A stretch of 64,000 nt of DNA from Hyphomicrobiales bacterium (GTDB lineage Bacteria > Pseudomonadota > Alphaproteobacteria > Rhizobiales > Beijerinckiaceae): positions 7,501 to 71,500 of the forward strand of contig UCBZ01000002.1 in assembly GCA_900470775.1 (NCBI GenBank), read 5' to 3'. The notes beneath the pieces are model-generated. The model did no database searches, had not been told where the DNA came from, and saw only the letters and a program-made list of their open reading frames with translations. Numbering within the stretch: position 1 is the stretch's first letter; each line of letters opens with the position of its first letter. Both the position numbers and the translations under genes were made by a program. Below, piece after piece: positions 35,651 through 44,893 of the stretch.

Positions 35651-36571
35651 TCACGGAGATGTGAGCTTGGCACCCGCCATCGCGGACGGGGCGTTTGCCG
35701 TTGCGGGCGAGGCCTGTGCCGGCATGGCGAGCCGCCAGGCGCGCTCGACCCAGGCCGGATCGGCCATGTGGCCGCCGGCATGCAGGCAGAGTTCGAGCCG
35801 CGCCGGGCCGCCGCAATCCTGCGCGACGCTGCAGGTCAGGGTGGCGGCTGGCGCGGCCTTCAAGACGGCGGCCAATGGCACGGTGCAGCCGCCGGGCGCG
35901 AGGATGGCGAGGCTTCTGAAGACGTCGCCCTGCCGGGAGCCCTGGCGCAGGGTTCGCCCGGCCATTGGCACCGTGGTGTCGGTGGTGCCGTGGACATGGA
36001 TCAGGTTCGGGCGGGGGCCGGCGCAGCTCTCCGGCACCGGCTCCCAGAAGGCGCCGGCGATCGGCGCCAAGGCGGCGAAACGCGCCGGCATCCGGCAGGC
36101 GAGATACCAGACCATCGAGCCGCCCTGCGAAAAGCCCGATGCCAGGATGCGGCCCGGATCGACGGGAAAGCGCCGGGCGACATCGTCGAGCACCTGGCCG
36201 ACATAGGAGAACTCGTCGCGATTTTGCGATGGCGAGCCGGGAAAGGACCAGCTCCGCCCCATGCCATCCATGGCGATCAGCGCGACGCCGAGGCGCTGCG
36301 CCACCGCGACCAGCCCCCGATCGGCGACGATCTCCTCGGCCGAGCCCTGATAGCCGTGGAAATACATGATCGCGCCGACCGGCTGCGAGCCTTGCGTCTG
36401 CTGCGGCAGGACGATGCGGTAAGAGCCACCATCGACCTGGCAGCCGCCCTCAGTGGGGCAGGAATCGACGGGCTTCAGATCGGCCGCCGTCTGAGCCCGA
36501 ACCGGACCCGTCAGGGCGCAGGCGGTGGCGAGCGCCAGCAGCCAACGTGTCGAATGCCATGCCGCTGCCAT
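35651..36571 (-). CDS. Secreted esterase, PHB depolymerase / LpqC-like
   Basis: The 306-residue protein has a signal peptide (WLLALATACALTGPVRAQ) and an alpha/beta-hydrolase core with the nucleophile elbow ILASGFSQGGSMV (G-F-S-Q-G). LIHVHGTTDTTVPM carries the catalytic Asp region, and LCLHAGGHMADPAWV the His region. The early cysteine-rich PVDSCPTEGGCQVDGGSYR resembles polyhydroxybutyrate depolymerase/LpqC proteins. The real ester substrate is unknown. AGGGAG lies 8 bases before the ATG. It ends just before the ThDP-operon promoter. Confidence 0.85.
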   Translation of the reverse strand: MAAAWHSTRWLLALATACALTGPVRAQTAADLKPVDSCPTEGGCQVDGGSYRIVLPQQTQGSQPVGAIMYFHGYQGSAEEIVADRGLVAVAQRLGVALIAMDGMGRSWSFPGSPSQNRDEFSYVGQVLDDVARRFPVDPGRILASGFSQGGSMVWYLACRMPARFAALAPIAGAFWEPVPESCAGPRPNLIHVHGTTDTTVPMAGRTLRQGSRQGDVFRSLAILAPGGCTVPLAAVLKAAPAATLTCSVAQDCGGPARLELCLHAGGHMADPAWVERAWRLAMPAQASPATANAPSAMAGAKLTSP

Positions 36572-36736
36572 CGCCGAAGCTCCCTGGCGAGCGCGCCCGC
36601 GGGGCGCTCTCGCGGGCTCGAGCGTAGCGGGGCTGCCGGCGCGGTTCATCTGCGGGTCACGGGCTTGTGAGCCCCGTGTCGGCATGCGACGGAATAGGCC
36701 GGATTCCGCCATACCTTCCGGGAAAAGCGCCTGGCC

Positions 36737-37309
36737 TTGTCGCTCGCCGAACTCGAAACGCAGTTGCGACCGGTCTTCCTCGCCGCATTGGCGGGCGATG
36801 CTGCGGCATACCGGCTCTTCCTCGACACGATCAGCGCCCGGCTGCGCGGCTATCTCAGGCAGATGCTGCTGCGTGTCGGTCGCAGCGAGGCGAGTGAAGC
36901 CGAGGATGTGCTGCAGGAGACGCTGCTGGCGCTTCACATCTCCCGCCACACCTATGATCCGGCGAGCCCGGTGACGGCTTGGGCGCATGCCATCGCGCGC
37001 TACAAGCTGGTGGACCATCTGCGCCGCAGCGGGCGTCACGCCGCGAACCTCCCGCTCGACGACGAGGTTTATCAGCTCGCTGCTCCCGACGGCGCGGCGC
37101 CCGATGCCAGGCTCGATCTTGAGAGTGCCATGCAGGCCCTGCCCGAGCGCACGCGCGTGCTGATCGACAGGGTCAAGATCCAGGGCGCGAGTATCGCAGA
37201 AGCGGCAAACGCCGAGGGCATGACCGAGACGGCGGCCAAGGTCGCGATCCATCGCGGCCTGAAAGCCATGGCCCGGTTCCTAACAAAGCGCGGGACGCGG
37301 CCGACATGA
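36737..37309 (+). CDS. ECF RNA polymerase sigma factor, SigF-like
   Basis: The 190-residue protein has sigma region 2 (SEAEDVLQETLLALHISRHTY, then PVTAWAHAIARYKLVDHLRR) and region 4 with a helix-turn-helix (ALPERTRVLIDRVKIQG, SIAEAANAEGMTETAAKVAIHRG). The start is a TTG at 36737; no in-frame ATG or GTG near it gives full homology, so expression is probably low. Its partner is the DUF1109 anti-sigma gene 84 bases downstream. The promoter pattern before that gene and before the ThDP operon outlines a possible regulon. Confidence 0.9.
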   Translation: MSLAELETQLRPVFLAALAGDAAAYRLFLDTISARLRGYLRQMLLRVGRSEASEAEDVLQETLLALHISRHTYDPASPVTAWAHAIARYKLVDHLRRSGRHAANLPLDDEVYQLAAPDGAAPDARLDLESAMQALPERTRVLIDRVKIQGASIAEAANAEGMTETAAKVAIHRGLKAMARFLTKRGTRPT

Positions 37310-37331
37310 AGCGATGCGACGCCAAGGCCCT

Positions 37332-37357
37332 GTAACCTTTCGCCGGCTTGCGGCGAA
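37332..37357 (+). promoter_or_regulatory. ECF-type promoter match before the anti-sigma gene
   Basis: GTAACC at 37332-37337, exactly 16 bases, then CGAA at 37354-37357, followed 36 bases later by the ATG at 37394. It matches the GTAACC-N16-CGAA pattern I recall for Caulobacter SigF targets. It would let the sigma factor raise its own inhibitor independently of the sigma gene. Confidence 0.65.
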
Positions 37358-37393
37358 TTCCCTTTCGAACCGAACTCATTCTCAAGACCGGAC

Positions 37394-38035
37394 ATGCAAA
37401 CCGACGACCTGATCTCCCTGATGACCGCAAGCCACCGGCCGGTGGATACCGGCTGGCTGAAGCGCGCCACCTGGATCGCGGCGCTGGCGACGCTTGCCGC
37501 CACGGTTGCGCTCGTTCTCCTGACGCTCGGCCAGCGGCCTGATCTCGGCAGCGCTTGGATGACGCTTCCGGTCGTCGCCAAGGCTCTGCTGGGCGCCAGC
37601 GTCGCGACCATCGCACTGGTGCTGTTCCAGAGGAGCCTGCGTCCCGGGCTGAAACCGGCGCGTCTGCTGCCGCTGGTCGCGATTCCCGTGCTGTTGGTGG
37701 CAGCCGGCGCCGTGCTGACCCTAGCGCAAGCGCCGGCCGAGCAATGGAGCGCGCTGGTTTTCGGCCGCTACTGGCGCGCCTGCCTCATCGCCGTGCCGCT
37801 CTATGCTTTGTGTCCGCTCGTCGTGCTGCTGATCGTGGCGCGCTCCGGTGCGCCTATGAATGGACGCCTCACAGGCGCCTGCGCCGGCCTTGCCTCGGCC
37901 GGTCTCGCCGCAGTGGCGTATAGCGTGCATTGCCCCGACGACACGGTGCCGTTCCTGGCGACCTGGTACACGCTGGCGATCATGATCGTGACGGGGCTGG
38001 GCGCGCTCGCCTTCCCGCGCCTGATCCGCTGGTGA
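37394..38035 (+). CDS. DUF1109 (NrsF-type) membrane anti-sigma factor
   Basis: The 213-residue protein has six predicted membrane segments after a short cytoplasmic start (MQTDDLISLMTASHRPV). This is the pattern of DUF1109/NrsF proteins that hold SigF-type ECF factors inactive. Two Cys-Pro pairs, in LYALCPLVV and VHCPDDTVPF, match the conserved cysteines thought to sense metal or oxidative stress in Caulobacter NrsF. Adjacency to the sigma gene supports the role. Confidence 0.9.
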   Translation: MQTDDLISLMTASHRPVDTGWLKRATWIAALATLAATVALVLLTLGQRPDLGSAWMTLPVVAKALLGASVATIALVLFQRSLRPGLKPARLLPLVAIPVLLVAAGAVLTLAQAPAEQWSALVFGRYWRACLIAVPLYALCPLVVLLIVARSGAPMNGRLTGACAGLASAGLAAVAYSVHCPDDTVPFLATWYTLAIMIVTGLGALAFPRLIRW

Positions 38036-38047
38036 GGGGCTCGTCCA

Positions 38048-38950
38048 TCAGCCCAGATCGGTGAAAGACCAGTCCGCTTCGGTCACAATCATGTCGATGA
38101 AGGCCCGGACCTTGGCCGAGAGCAGACGCTGCGTCGGATAGACGATCTGGATCGGAAGCGGCGGCAATTCATGCTCCGCGAGCACGATCCGCAGAGCATC
38201 CGCCCGGATGGCATCCGCTGCCTGATAGGCCAGCACCATCGTCAATCCGCCGCCGCGGACAGCATGCTGGATGGCGGTGTCGGCGCTGTTGGTGACGAAT
38301 GACGGGTTGATCGCGACATGGGACCTGCTCCCGGCCCGCTCGAACTCCCAGTCGCCTCTGACGCGAAACCCCGAAAAATGGATGCAGCGGTGCCTGGCGA
38401 TCTCGGCTGGGTTGCCGGGCACGCCCATCTCAGTGAGATAGTCTGGCGCGGCGACGACGACGCGCCGCGTCTCGCCGATGCGACGCGCCCTCAGGCTGGA
38501 ATCGGCGAGATGGCCGATCCGGACCGCTGCGTCGATGCCGTCATCGACGAGGTTGATCATCCGGTCGGAGAGGGTGAGTTCGCCGTGAACAGCGGGGAAG
38601 CGCGACAGATAGGTCGAGAACAGCGGGCCGACATGCAGGCGGCCGAAGGCCAGCGGGGCGGAGACGGCAAGACGCCCTGAGGGCTCGGCCTGCGTCGCCT
38701 GCAGCGAGGCGTCGGCCTCCTCGAGTTCACCGAGGATCCGGCGGGCCAGCAGGAGATAGCGCTCGCCTTCGTCGGTCGGCGTCACCAGCCGCGTCGTGCG
38801 CTGGAGCAGGCGGACGCCGAGATGCTCTTCGAGCCCCGCGACGAAGCGCGTCACGGCCGATGGTGACAGACCGAGCTTGCGCGCCGCCGGCGTGAAGCCG
38901 CGCAACTCCGCGACCTTGACGAAGGCGGAGAGCATCGCGAACCGATCCAT
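38048..38950 (-). CDS. LysR-family transcriptional regulator
   Basis: The 300-residue protein starts MDRFAMLSAFVKVAELRGF, followed by the helix-turn-helix TPAARKLGLSPSAVTRFVAGLE and the effector domain (SGRLAVSAPLAFGRLHVGPL, then HCIHFSGFRVRGDW). It belongs to the large group related to CrgA/AaeR-type regulators. The frame is open further upstream, but LysR homology starts at this ATG. It is divergent from a PNPOx-like gene and a perfect inverted repeat lies between them, so it probably regulates that gene. Confidence 0.92.
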   Translation of the reverse strand: MDRFAMLSAFVKVAELRGFTPAARKLGLSPSAVTRFVAGLEEHLGVRLLQRTTRLVTPTDEGERYLLLARRILGELEEADASLQATQAEPSGRLAVSAPLAFGRLHVGPLFSTYLSRFPAVHGELTLSDRMINLVDDGIDAAVRIGHLADSSLRARRIGETRRVVVAAPDYLTEMGVPGNPAEIARHRCIHFSGFRVRGDWEFERAGSRSHVAINPSFVTNSADTAIQHAVRGGGLTMVLAYQAADAIRADALRIVLAEHELPPLPIQIVYPTQRLLSAKVRAFIDMIVTEADWSFTDLG

Positions 38951-38980
38951 GGCGATTACTCCGCTGTGCGCAACAGTGAG

Positions 38981-39003
38981 ATGATAAAGCGAGCGATTAT
39001 CAT
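38981..39003. promoter_or_regulatory. Candidate LysR operator
   Basis: ATGATAA at 38981-38987 and TTATCAT at 38997-39003 form a perfect 7-base inverted repeat with a 9-base spacer, between the LysR gene and its divergent neighbour. The size and A/T ends fit the T-N11-A type of LysR site. Confidence 0.55.
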
Positions 39004-39069
39004 TACGAGATGCAGGTGTCATCTCTCCGGTCAGGCTGCGCCGAAGGCGCGAGACCGGGAGTTTTCCAG

Positions 39070-39705
39070 ATGTCCGAAACGGCATTTTCAAGCGACATCG
39101 CCTTCACCCCTGCGGTGAAGACGATCCAGAGCCGCAAGGGCTCGCGCGGCGGCTACCACAAGATGGAGGAGCGCGGCGGCTGGCAAACGACCGTCACGCC
39201 CGATCTCGCCGCCTTCATCGCGGTGCGCGACAGCGTGTTCATGGCCACGGCGAGCGCCGACGGCCAGCCCTATATCCAGCATCGCGGCGGGCCGCCCGGC
39301 TTCCTGCGCGTGCTTGACGAGCACACGCTGGGCTTCGCCGATTTTCGCGGCAACCGGCAATATGTGACGCTCGGCAATCTCTCGGAGAACCCGAAGGCCT
39401 ATCTTTTCCTGATCGACCATGCGCGCCGGCAGCGCATCAAGATCTGGGGTACGGCGCGGGTGGTCGAGGACGATCCGGCGCTGGTCGAGAAGCTGCGCAT
39501 CCCCGGTTATAGCGGTGTCCCCGAGCAGGCGATCCTGTTCGATATCGCCGCCTGGGACGCCAATTGCCCCCAGCATATTCCGCAGCTTCTGCCAGCCGAG
39601 AAGGTGGCCGCCGCGCTGGACGAGCGCGACCAGCGCATCGAGGCCCTGGAGGTCGAGATCGCGCGACTCAGAGCCGGGAGCCTGCAGGCAATGCAGAACT
39701 CCTGA
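39070..39705 (+). CDS. Pyridoxamine 5'-phosphate oxidase-like flavin-binding protein
   Basis: The 211-residue protein has the split-barrel core typical of PNPOx-like proteins (DSVFMATASADGQPYIQHRGG, TLGFADFRGNRQYVTLGNL, AYLFLIDHARRQRIKIWG). The C-terminus (AALDERDQRIEALEVEIARLR) is a short coiled coil. An upstream frame to 39010 exists, but GGGAG nine bases before ATG 39070 supports this start. It probably binds FMN and reduces small molecules; its substrate is unknown. It is likely under control of the divergent LysR. Confidence 0.88.
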   Translation: MSETAFSSDIAFTPAVKTIQSRKGSRGGYHKMEERGGWQTTVTPDLAAFIAVRDSVFMATASADGQPYIQHRGGPPGFLRVLDEHTLGFADFRGNRQYVTLGNLSENPKAYLFLIDHARRQRIKIWGTARVVEDDPALVEKLRIPGYSGVPEQAILFDIAAWDANCPQHIPQLLPAEKVAAALDERDQRIEALEVEIARLRAGSLQAMQNS

Positions 39706-39792
39706 CGCGATCTGTCGCGATGGGCTTCCAGCGCGGTGGCTGGAGGGCAGCGGGCGATGCTAGGCTGAGCTCCAACGCAGGAGGCTCAAGAC

Positions 39793-40605
39793 ATGGCGGC
39801 GTCACAAGGGACGATCTGGGTCGGCATCGGTGGCTGGGTCTTCGAGCCCTGGCGCGGGGTGTTCTATCCCGATGGCCTGCCGCAGAAGCGCGAGCTGGAA
39901 TATGCCAGCGGCAAACTCGGCTCGATCGAGGTCAACGGCACCTATTACGGTTCGCAGAAGCCCGAGAGCTTCGCCAAATGGCGCGCCGAGACGCCGGACG
40001 GCTTCGTCTTCGCGCTCAAGGGCTCGCGCTATTGCACGAACCGGCGCGTGCTGGCGGAGGCCGGCCCCTCGGTCGAGAAGTTCATCACCAGCGGGCTGAC
40101 CGAGCTGAAGGAGAAGCTCGGTCCGATCAACTGGCAGTTCATGCCGACGAAAGCGTTCGACCCCGCCGATTTCGAGGCCTTCCTGAAGCTGCTACCGAAA
40201 TCGCATGACGGCATCACGCTGCGCCACGCCGTCGAGGCGCGCCATGACAGCTTCCGCTCGCCCGATTTCGTCGCGCTGCTGCGCGACTACGGCGTCGCGG
40301 CGATCACCTCGGCCGATTCCGACTACACCCAGATCGCCGATATCACGGCGCCCTTCGTCTATGCCCGCATCATGGGCACGAAGGAGGCGCAGCCCAACGG
40401 TTATTCCGATGCCGATCTCGATGGCTGGGTTCAGCGCGCCCGCATCTGGGCTGCCGGCAAGGTGCCCGACGGGCTGGAGACATTCGGCGCAGCCCCGGCG
40501 AAGGCCGGCCCGCGCGACGTCTTCCTTTATGTGATCAGCGGCGACAAGGTGCGTAATCCGGCCGCCGCGATGGCGCTGACGCAGCGGCTAGCGGCCAAGG
40601 GCTGA
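39793..40605 (+). CDS. DUF72 domain protein
   Basis: The 270-residue TIM-barrel protein shows the DUF72 (YecE-like) blocks: WVGIGGWVFEPWRGVFYPDGLPQ, SIEVNGTYYGSQKPESFAKW, FAVKGSRYCTN-like FALKGSRYCTN, and the C-terminal YVISGDKVRNPAAAMALTQRL. No biochemical function is established for the family. CAGGAGG lies 10 bases before the ATG. It stands alone and converges with the YbaK-like gene. Confidence 0.9.
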   Translation: MAASQGTIWVGIGGWVFEPWRGVFYPDGLPQKRELEYASGKLGSIEVNGTYYGSQKPESFAKWRAETPDGFVFALKGSRYCTNRRVLAEAGPSVEKFITSGLTELKEKLGPINWQFMPTKAFDPADFEAFLKLLPKSHDGITLRHAVEARHDSFRSPDFVALLRDYGVAAITSADSDYTQIADITAPFVYARIMGTKEAQPNGYSDADLDGWVQRARIWAAGKVPDGLETFGAAPAKAGPRDVFLYVISGDKVRNPAAAMALTQRLAAKG

Positions 40606-40626
40606 CGGCGATCGCAGCTGGTCTCG

Positions 40627-41094
40627 TCAGACGATGTCCTGGCAGACATCGACCCATTCCGCGCCGGTGAGCGCGGCCATGCGCTCCGGCGAAATGCGGA
40701 CTGCGCTCTGCGTCGAACCGGCCGCCGGCACGACCTCGTCGAAGGCCTTGAGCGAGATGTCGCAATAAACCTGTAGCGGCGTGGAGAGGCCGAAGGGGCA
40801 GACGCCGCCGACGGGATGGCCGGTCAGCGCCACGACCTCGTCGGCATCCAGCATGCGCGGCTTGGCCCCAAGCGCGGCCTTGACCTTGCGGTTGTCGAGC
40901 CTGGCATCGCCGCGCGCGACCACGAGCACGACGCGGTCCCCGATGCGCAGCGAGAGCGTCTTGGCAATCCGCGCCGGCTCGACGCCATGCGCAGCGGCGG
41001 CCAGCGCCACCGTCGCGCTGCTCTCGGGCGTCTCGATGATGGCGATGTCGGGGGCGTGCTGTGCGAAGAAGGCGCGGACGGAATCGAGGCTCAT
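40627..41094 (-). CDS. YbaK/EbsC family aminoacyl-tRNA deacylase-like protein
   Basis: The 155-residue protein fits the YbaK/ProX editing fold. Features are VEPARIAKTLSLRIGDRVVLVV, the lysine-containing RLDNRKVKAALG, GHPVGGVCPFGL, and a terminal VRISPERMAALTGAEWVDV. Members deacylate mischarged Cys- or Ala-tRNA(Pro). Which tRNA this one edits cannot be told from sequence. It is followed four bases later by a small membrane-protein gene in the same direction. Confidence 0.9.
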   Translation of the reverse strand: MSLDSVRAFFAQHAPDIAIIETPESSATVALAAAAHGVEPARIAKTLSLRIGDRVVLVVARGDARLDNRKVKAALGAKPRMLDADEVVALTGHPVGGVCPFGLSTPLQVYCDISLKAFDEVVPAAGSTQSAVRISPERMAALTGAEWVDVCQDIV

Positions 41095-41098
41095 CGCG

Positions 41099-41365
41099 CT
41101 ACCTGAACCTGAGGAAGAGCAGGATCGCGAAGGCCGCCGGCAGGCCGAAGACGAGCGAGAAGAACGGCATCTCCTGCAGAAGCGTATAGCCGGTGCGATT
41201 GACCCCGACCCAGAGATTGACCAGCGACGCTACCAGCCAGAGCGGCAGGAAGAGCTTCACGGCCAATCCGGTCGGATCGCCGCCGCCGAGCTTGAGCCGG
41301 CGCGCCAGGAAATGCAGGGCTCCAAGCAGAGCGAAGCCGGCGGCGATGAGCTTCAGCGTGTGCAT
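41099..41365 (-). CDS. Small membrane protein of unknown function
   Basis: The 88-residue protein starts MHTLKLIAAGFALLGALHFL and has two or three hydrophobic segments (near 5-22, 34-54, 62-84) with a basic end (LLFLRFR). It resembles the many small, uncharacterised membrane proteins of Hyphomicrobiales. The frame continues to 41392, but the ATG at 41365 begins the first hydrophobic segment. It lies between purH and the YbaK gene, transcribed with both. Confidence 0.65.
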   Translation of the reverse strand: MHTLKLIAAGFALLGALHFLARRLKLGGGDPTGLAVKLFLPLWLVASLVNLWVGVNRTGYTLLQEMPFFSLVFGLPAAFAILLFLRFR

Positions 41366-41388
41366 ACCGACCCCCGATTTTGAGTGCT

Positions 41389-42981
41389 TCAATGCCGGAA
41401 ATGGCGATGCCCGGTGAAGACCATGGCGAGGCCGGCCTCATCGGCTGCCTTGATGACCTCGTCGTCGCGCATCGAGCCGCCGGGCTGGATCACGGCGGTG
41501 GCGCCGGCCTCGGCAGCGGCCAGCAGGCCGTCGGCGAAGGGGAAGAAGGCATCCGATGCCACGACCGAACCCTTGGCCAGCGTTTCGCCGAGTCCGGCGG
41601 CCTTGGCCGCCTCGCTCGCCTTCCAGGCGGCGATGCGCGAGGAATCGACCCGGCTCATCTGGCCGGCGCCGATGCCGACGGTGGCGCCGGCCTTCACATA
41701 GACGATGGCGTTCGACTTGACGTGCTTGGCGACGCGGAAGGCGAAGCGCAGATCGGCAAGTTCCGCCTCGCTCGGCTGGCGCTTGGTCACGACCTTGAGC
41801 TCCATGTCGTCGACGACGGCGTTGTCGCGCGCCTGCGCCAGGAAGCCGCCCGAGACGGTGCGCAGCGAGAGGCCGGGTGCGCGGACGTCGGGCAGGCCGC
41901 CGGTCAGGAGCAGGCGCAGATTCTTCTTGCCCGCGATTACCGCGATCGCCTCCTCATCGGCGTCGGGCGCGATGATCACCTCGGTCAGGATTTTTACGAT
42001 CTCGCGGGCTGTAGCCCCGTCCAGCGTGCGGTTGAAGGCGATGATGCCGCCAAAGGCTGAGACGGGGTCGCAGGCGAGCGCACGCGCATAGGCCTCGCCG
42101 AGATCAGAGCCGGTGGCGACGCCGCAAGGATTGGCGTGCTTGATGATTGCGCAGGCGGCCGAGACGGCGGGATCGAATTCGGCGACGCATTCGAAGGCGG
42201 CGTCGGTGTCGTTGATGTTGTTGTAGGAGAGCTGCTTGCCCTGGAGCTGGCGCGCGGTCGAGACGCCCGGCCGGTGCCCGGGCGTGCTGTAGAACGCGGC
42301 CCATTGATGGGGGTTCTCGCCGTAGCGCATGCTCTGAACGAGGGTGCCGCCAAGCGCGCGATAGGCCGGCGCGGTGTCGCCGAGTTCGTTCGCAAACCAG
42401 TTCGAGATCGCCGCGTCATAGGCCGCGGTGCGGGCATAGGCTTTCTGGGCGAGCTTGCGGCGCAGCGTCAGCGTGGTCGCGCCCTTGTGGGACTGGAGAT
42501 CGCTCAGCACGGCAGCGTAGTCGGCGGCATCGACCACCACGGCGACGTCGTTGTGGTTCTTGGCGGCAGCACGGATCATCGCGGGACCACCGATGTCGAT
42601 GTTCTCGATGCAGTCGTCGTAGGGCTTGCCCGCCGCGACGGTCGCCTCGAAGGGGTAGAGATTGACGACGAGCAGGTCGATCGGCGCGATGCCGTGGCCG
42701 AGCATCGAGGCCTGATGCTCGGGATGGGAGCGGATCGCCAGCAATCCGCCATGGACCTTGGGGTGCAGCGTCTTGACGCGCCCGTCCATCATCTCCGGGA
42801 AGCCAGTGAGATCGGAGACGTCGGTCACCGGCAGTCCGGCCTCGGCGATCGCCTTGGCGGTGCCGCCGGTCGAGACCAGCGCGATGCCGAGCCGGTTCAG
42901 CGCGCGCGCGAAATCGATCAGCCCGGTCTTGTCGGAGACGGAAAGGAGCGCGCGTTCGACGCGGCGAAGCTCTGTCGGCAT
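41389..42981 (-). CDS. purH: Bifunctional AICAR formyltransferase / IMP cyclohydrolase
   Basis: The 530-residue protein catalyses the last two steps of de novo IMP synthesis. The N-terminal cyclohydrolase domain starts [19 protein letters not shown] with STGGTAKAI; the C-terminal transformylase has [11 protein letters not shown] with the catalytic Lys-His, [10 protein letters not shown], and ends [10 protein letters not shown]. Length and domain order are normal. It is a housekeeping enzyme and a useful anchor for the conserved chromosomal block 41-47 kb. Confidence 0.98.
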   Translation of the reverse strand: MPTELRRVERALLSVSDKTGLIDFARALNRLGIALVSTGGTAKAIAEAGLPVTDVSDLTGFPEMMDGRVKTLHPKVHGGLLAIRSHPEHQASMLGHGIAPIDLLVVNLYPFEATVAAGKPYDDCIENIDIGGPAMIRAAAKNHNDVAVVVDAADYAAVLSDLQSHKGATTLTLRRKLAQKAYARTAAYDAAISNWFANELGDTAPAYRALGGTLVQSMRYGENPHQWAAFYSTPGHRPGVSTARQLQGKQLSYNNINDTDAAFECVAEFDPAVSAACAIIKHANPCGVATGSDLGEAYARALACDPVSAFGGIIAFNRTLDGATAREIVKILTEVIIAPDADEEAIAVIAGKKNLRLLLTGGLPDVRAPGLSLRTVSGGFLAQARDNAVVDDMELKVVTKRQPSEAELADLRFAFRVAKHVKSNAIVYVKAGATVGIGAGQMSRVDSSRIAAWKASEAAKAAGLGETLAKGSVVASDAFFPFADGLLAAAEAGATAVIQPGGSMRDDEVIKAADEAGLAMVFTGHRHFRH

Positions 42982-43084
42982 CGGGGCATGTCCGGGGCTG
43001 GTCTACAGGGGAACTGCAAGGCAGGTGTCGGGCGCGAGCTATCATGCTGCGGCGCGCAAAGCAAAGTTGCGCCAGGCAGATTGA

Positions 43085-44854
43085 TTATGCGTCCGGTGCC
43101 GGTTCGGGCGGCGTTCCGGCCTCTGGAGGCGCGGGCCTGAACCGCGCGGTTGTCGGAGCGGCCGCGCCGACGCGGCTGAAGCGCCAGACGATCCGGGGCG
43201 TCGCGACCGCGTCGAAGGCGAGGCTGAGCTGTTCCGTGCGCCGCCGTCCATCTGTCGCGGCGAGGAAGATGCTCTCCTCGATCGAGACCGTCAGGCCCGA
43301 GGCCTCGAAGGCCCAGACCTCGCCATTGGGCAGCGCCAGCATGGCGCCCTCGCCCTCGCGGATCAGGCTCGGCCTGACGGATGGGTGCAGATGGAAGCGG
43401 GCAATCGCCGGTAAGCCGGCGGGCGTACCGGTGAGCGTGATCTCGTCCTCGCCCGACAGCGACGCACCATCGCGCGAGAGCAGCAGGCGGCGCGTATGCA
43501 CGGCTCCCAGGCCGCGGCGATAGCCGTCATGGCTGCCGACCCATTCCTGGCCCTCTTCCGCATCCTGCCGGGCGACGCGCACATCGGACGGACCGGAGAT
43601 GACCCGCATCTCGCCCAGGACGAGGCCGAAAGCGGCGCTGGAGCGGTCATTCAGCGTGACAGTGGAATGCGCCGCCGTGCTGCGCGCCGCGAGGCGGAGT
43701 TCGTCCGAGCCGTAGCGGCTGGTGCCGCAATTGACGACGAGGCGCTGGGCGCCGCTGGAGAATTCGAACGCAAGGCAGCCGGCATGCGCCTCGATCGAAT
43801 GGGCACCGCGCGGCGGTGCGCCCGCATCGATCACGGCGATGCTGCGCTCGCCGGAAAGCCGGCTGTAGCCGGAATAGGCGGCCTGCTCGTTCGGCCGCGC
43901 GCGGGCATCGTCATAGGCCGCAAGCGTCGCCATGAGATCGGGTGGCGTCGTGCCCATGCCGTTGAACAAGGCGAGCGCGCCGTCGCCATGCCGGAACAGC
44001 CGCAAATGCGGCATCATCCGCTCGATTCCCATTAGCACGCCGCGTGGTGGCTCGATGCCGCGCGCCATGAAGGTCTCGCGCAGCGGCAGGAGGTCGAGCA
44101 GCAATTCGATCAGCAAGCGCGGATTGCGGCTGAGATGGCCGCCATCGGGCAGGATCTGGTGGTCGAGTTCGTCGGAGAGCAGGAACTCCAGCCGCCGCCG
44201 CCGCGCGTCCTGACCGTCGAGGCAGACCGCGGCGAAGGCCACCGCGATCAGGCAGTTCAAGCGCGCGGCACCCTCGACCGCACCGGCGAGCGCGAGGTTC
44301 AGCCGGTCGGCCAGCCGCGAGACATGGCGCACGAAGCGCTCGTAAAAGACGTGGTCGGCGCCTTCCAGCAACAGCGGCGAATGCGACAGGAAGGAAATCA
44401 GCCGCCGTGCCGCGACCGCCGGGCGGCGCGCGATCTCGTTGCGGTCGCGCTTCTTCGAGATGAAGTCGTCGACCAGCGCGCGGGCATTGGCGCGGGCGAT
44501 GGCGGTGTCGGCGGCATGCATATGGCGCAGCCAGCCGAAGCCGTGAAGCGCCTCGGCCCAGGCCTCGCTCGGCGGCTCGCTGTCGAAGGGCGATTCGCCA
44601 TGGGTGCGCAGGGTGCGGCCGGCGAAGGCATAGTAGCCGGCATAGATATCGCTGGCCGTCGTCGGGTCCGAAGTCCGCAGGTCATGCGGCGCGAAGAGCA
44701 GGCGGGTCGCCGTGGCGCGGCCGAAGGGCCAGAGCTTGCGCGCGAAGCCGACGAACTGGCCACGGGTGCGCCGCGCCGCTCGGCCGATGGCGGCCCGGGC
44801 CAGTCCCCTGCGCTCAGACCAGCCGTTCAATGCCCCGATACGCCCCGTACCCAT
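43085..44854 (-). CDS. Heparinase II/III family protein
   Basis: The 589-residue protein has an N-terminal alpha/alpha toroid region (SEAWAEALHGFGWLRHMHAAD, NEIARRPAVAARRLISFLSH) and a C-terminal beta-sandwich (LVVNCGTSRYGSDELRLAARST, AAHSTVTLNDRSSA). This is the pattern of the heparinase II/III-like proteins found next to purH and rsmB in many Hyphomicrobiales. There is no obvious signal peptide. A polysaccharide lyase or glycan-remodelling role is the family view; the true substrate is unknown. Confidence 0.9.
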   Translation of the reverse strand: MGTGRIGALNGWSERRGLARAAIGRAARRTRGQFVGFARKLWPFGRATATRLLFAPHDLRTSDPTTASDIYAGYYAFAGRTLRTHGESPFDSEPPSEAWAEALHGFGWLRHMHAADTAIARANARALVDDFISKKRDRNEIARRPAVAARRLISFLSHSPLLLEGADHVFYERFVRHVSRLADRLNLALAGAVEGAARLNCLIAVAFAAVCLDGQDARRRRLEFLLSDELDHQILPDGGHLSRNPRLLIELLLDLLPLRETFMARGIEPPRGVLMGIERMMPHLRLFRHGDGALALFNGMGTTPPDLMATLAAYDDARARPNEQAAYSGYSRLSGERSIAVIDAGAPPRGAHSIEAHAGCLAFEFSSGAQRLVVNCGTSRYGSDELRLAARSTAAHSTVTLNDRSSAAFGLVLGEMRVISGPSDVRVARQDAEEGQEWVGSHDGYRRGLGAVHTRRLLLSRDGASLSGEDEITLTGTPAGLPAIARFHLHPSVRPSLIREGEGAMLALPNGEVWAFEASGLTVSIEESIFLAATDGRRRTEQLSLAFDAVATPRIVWRFSRVGAAAPTTARFRPAPPEAGTPPEPAPDA

Positions 44855-44893
44855 TACGCCTGGTGCCGTCTGCCAACGCGAATCCCCGCATCG

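Noticed and set aside
34266..36206. 646-codon open frame on the plus strand
   Set aside because: It is antisense to the ThDP enzyme and esterase genes, both of which have intact catalytic motifs.
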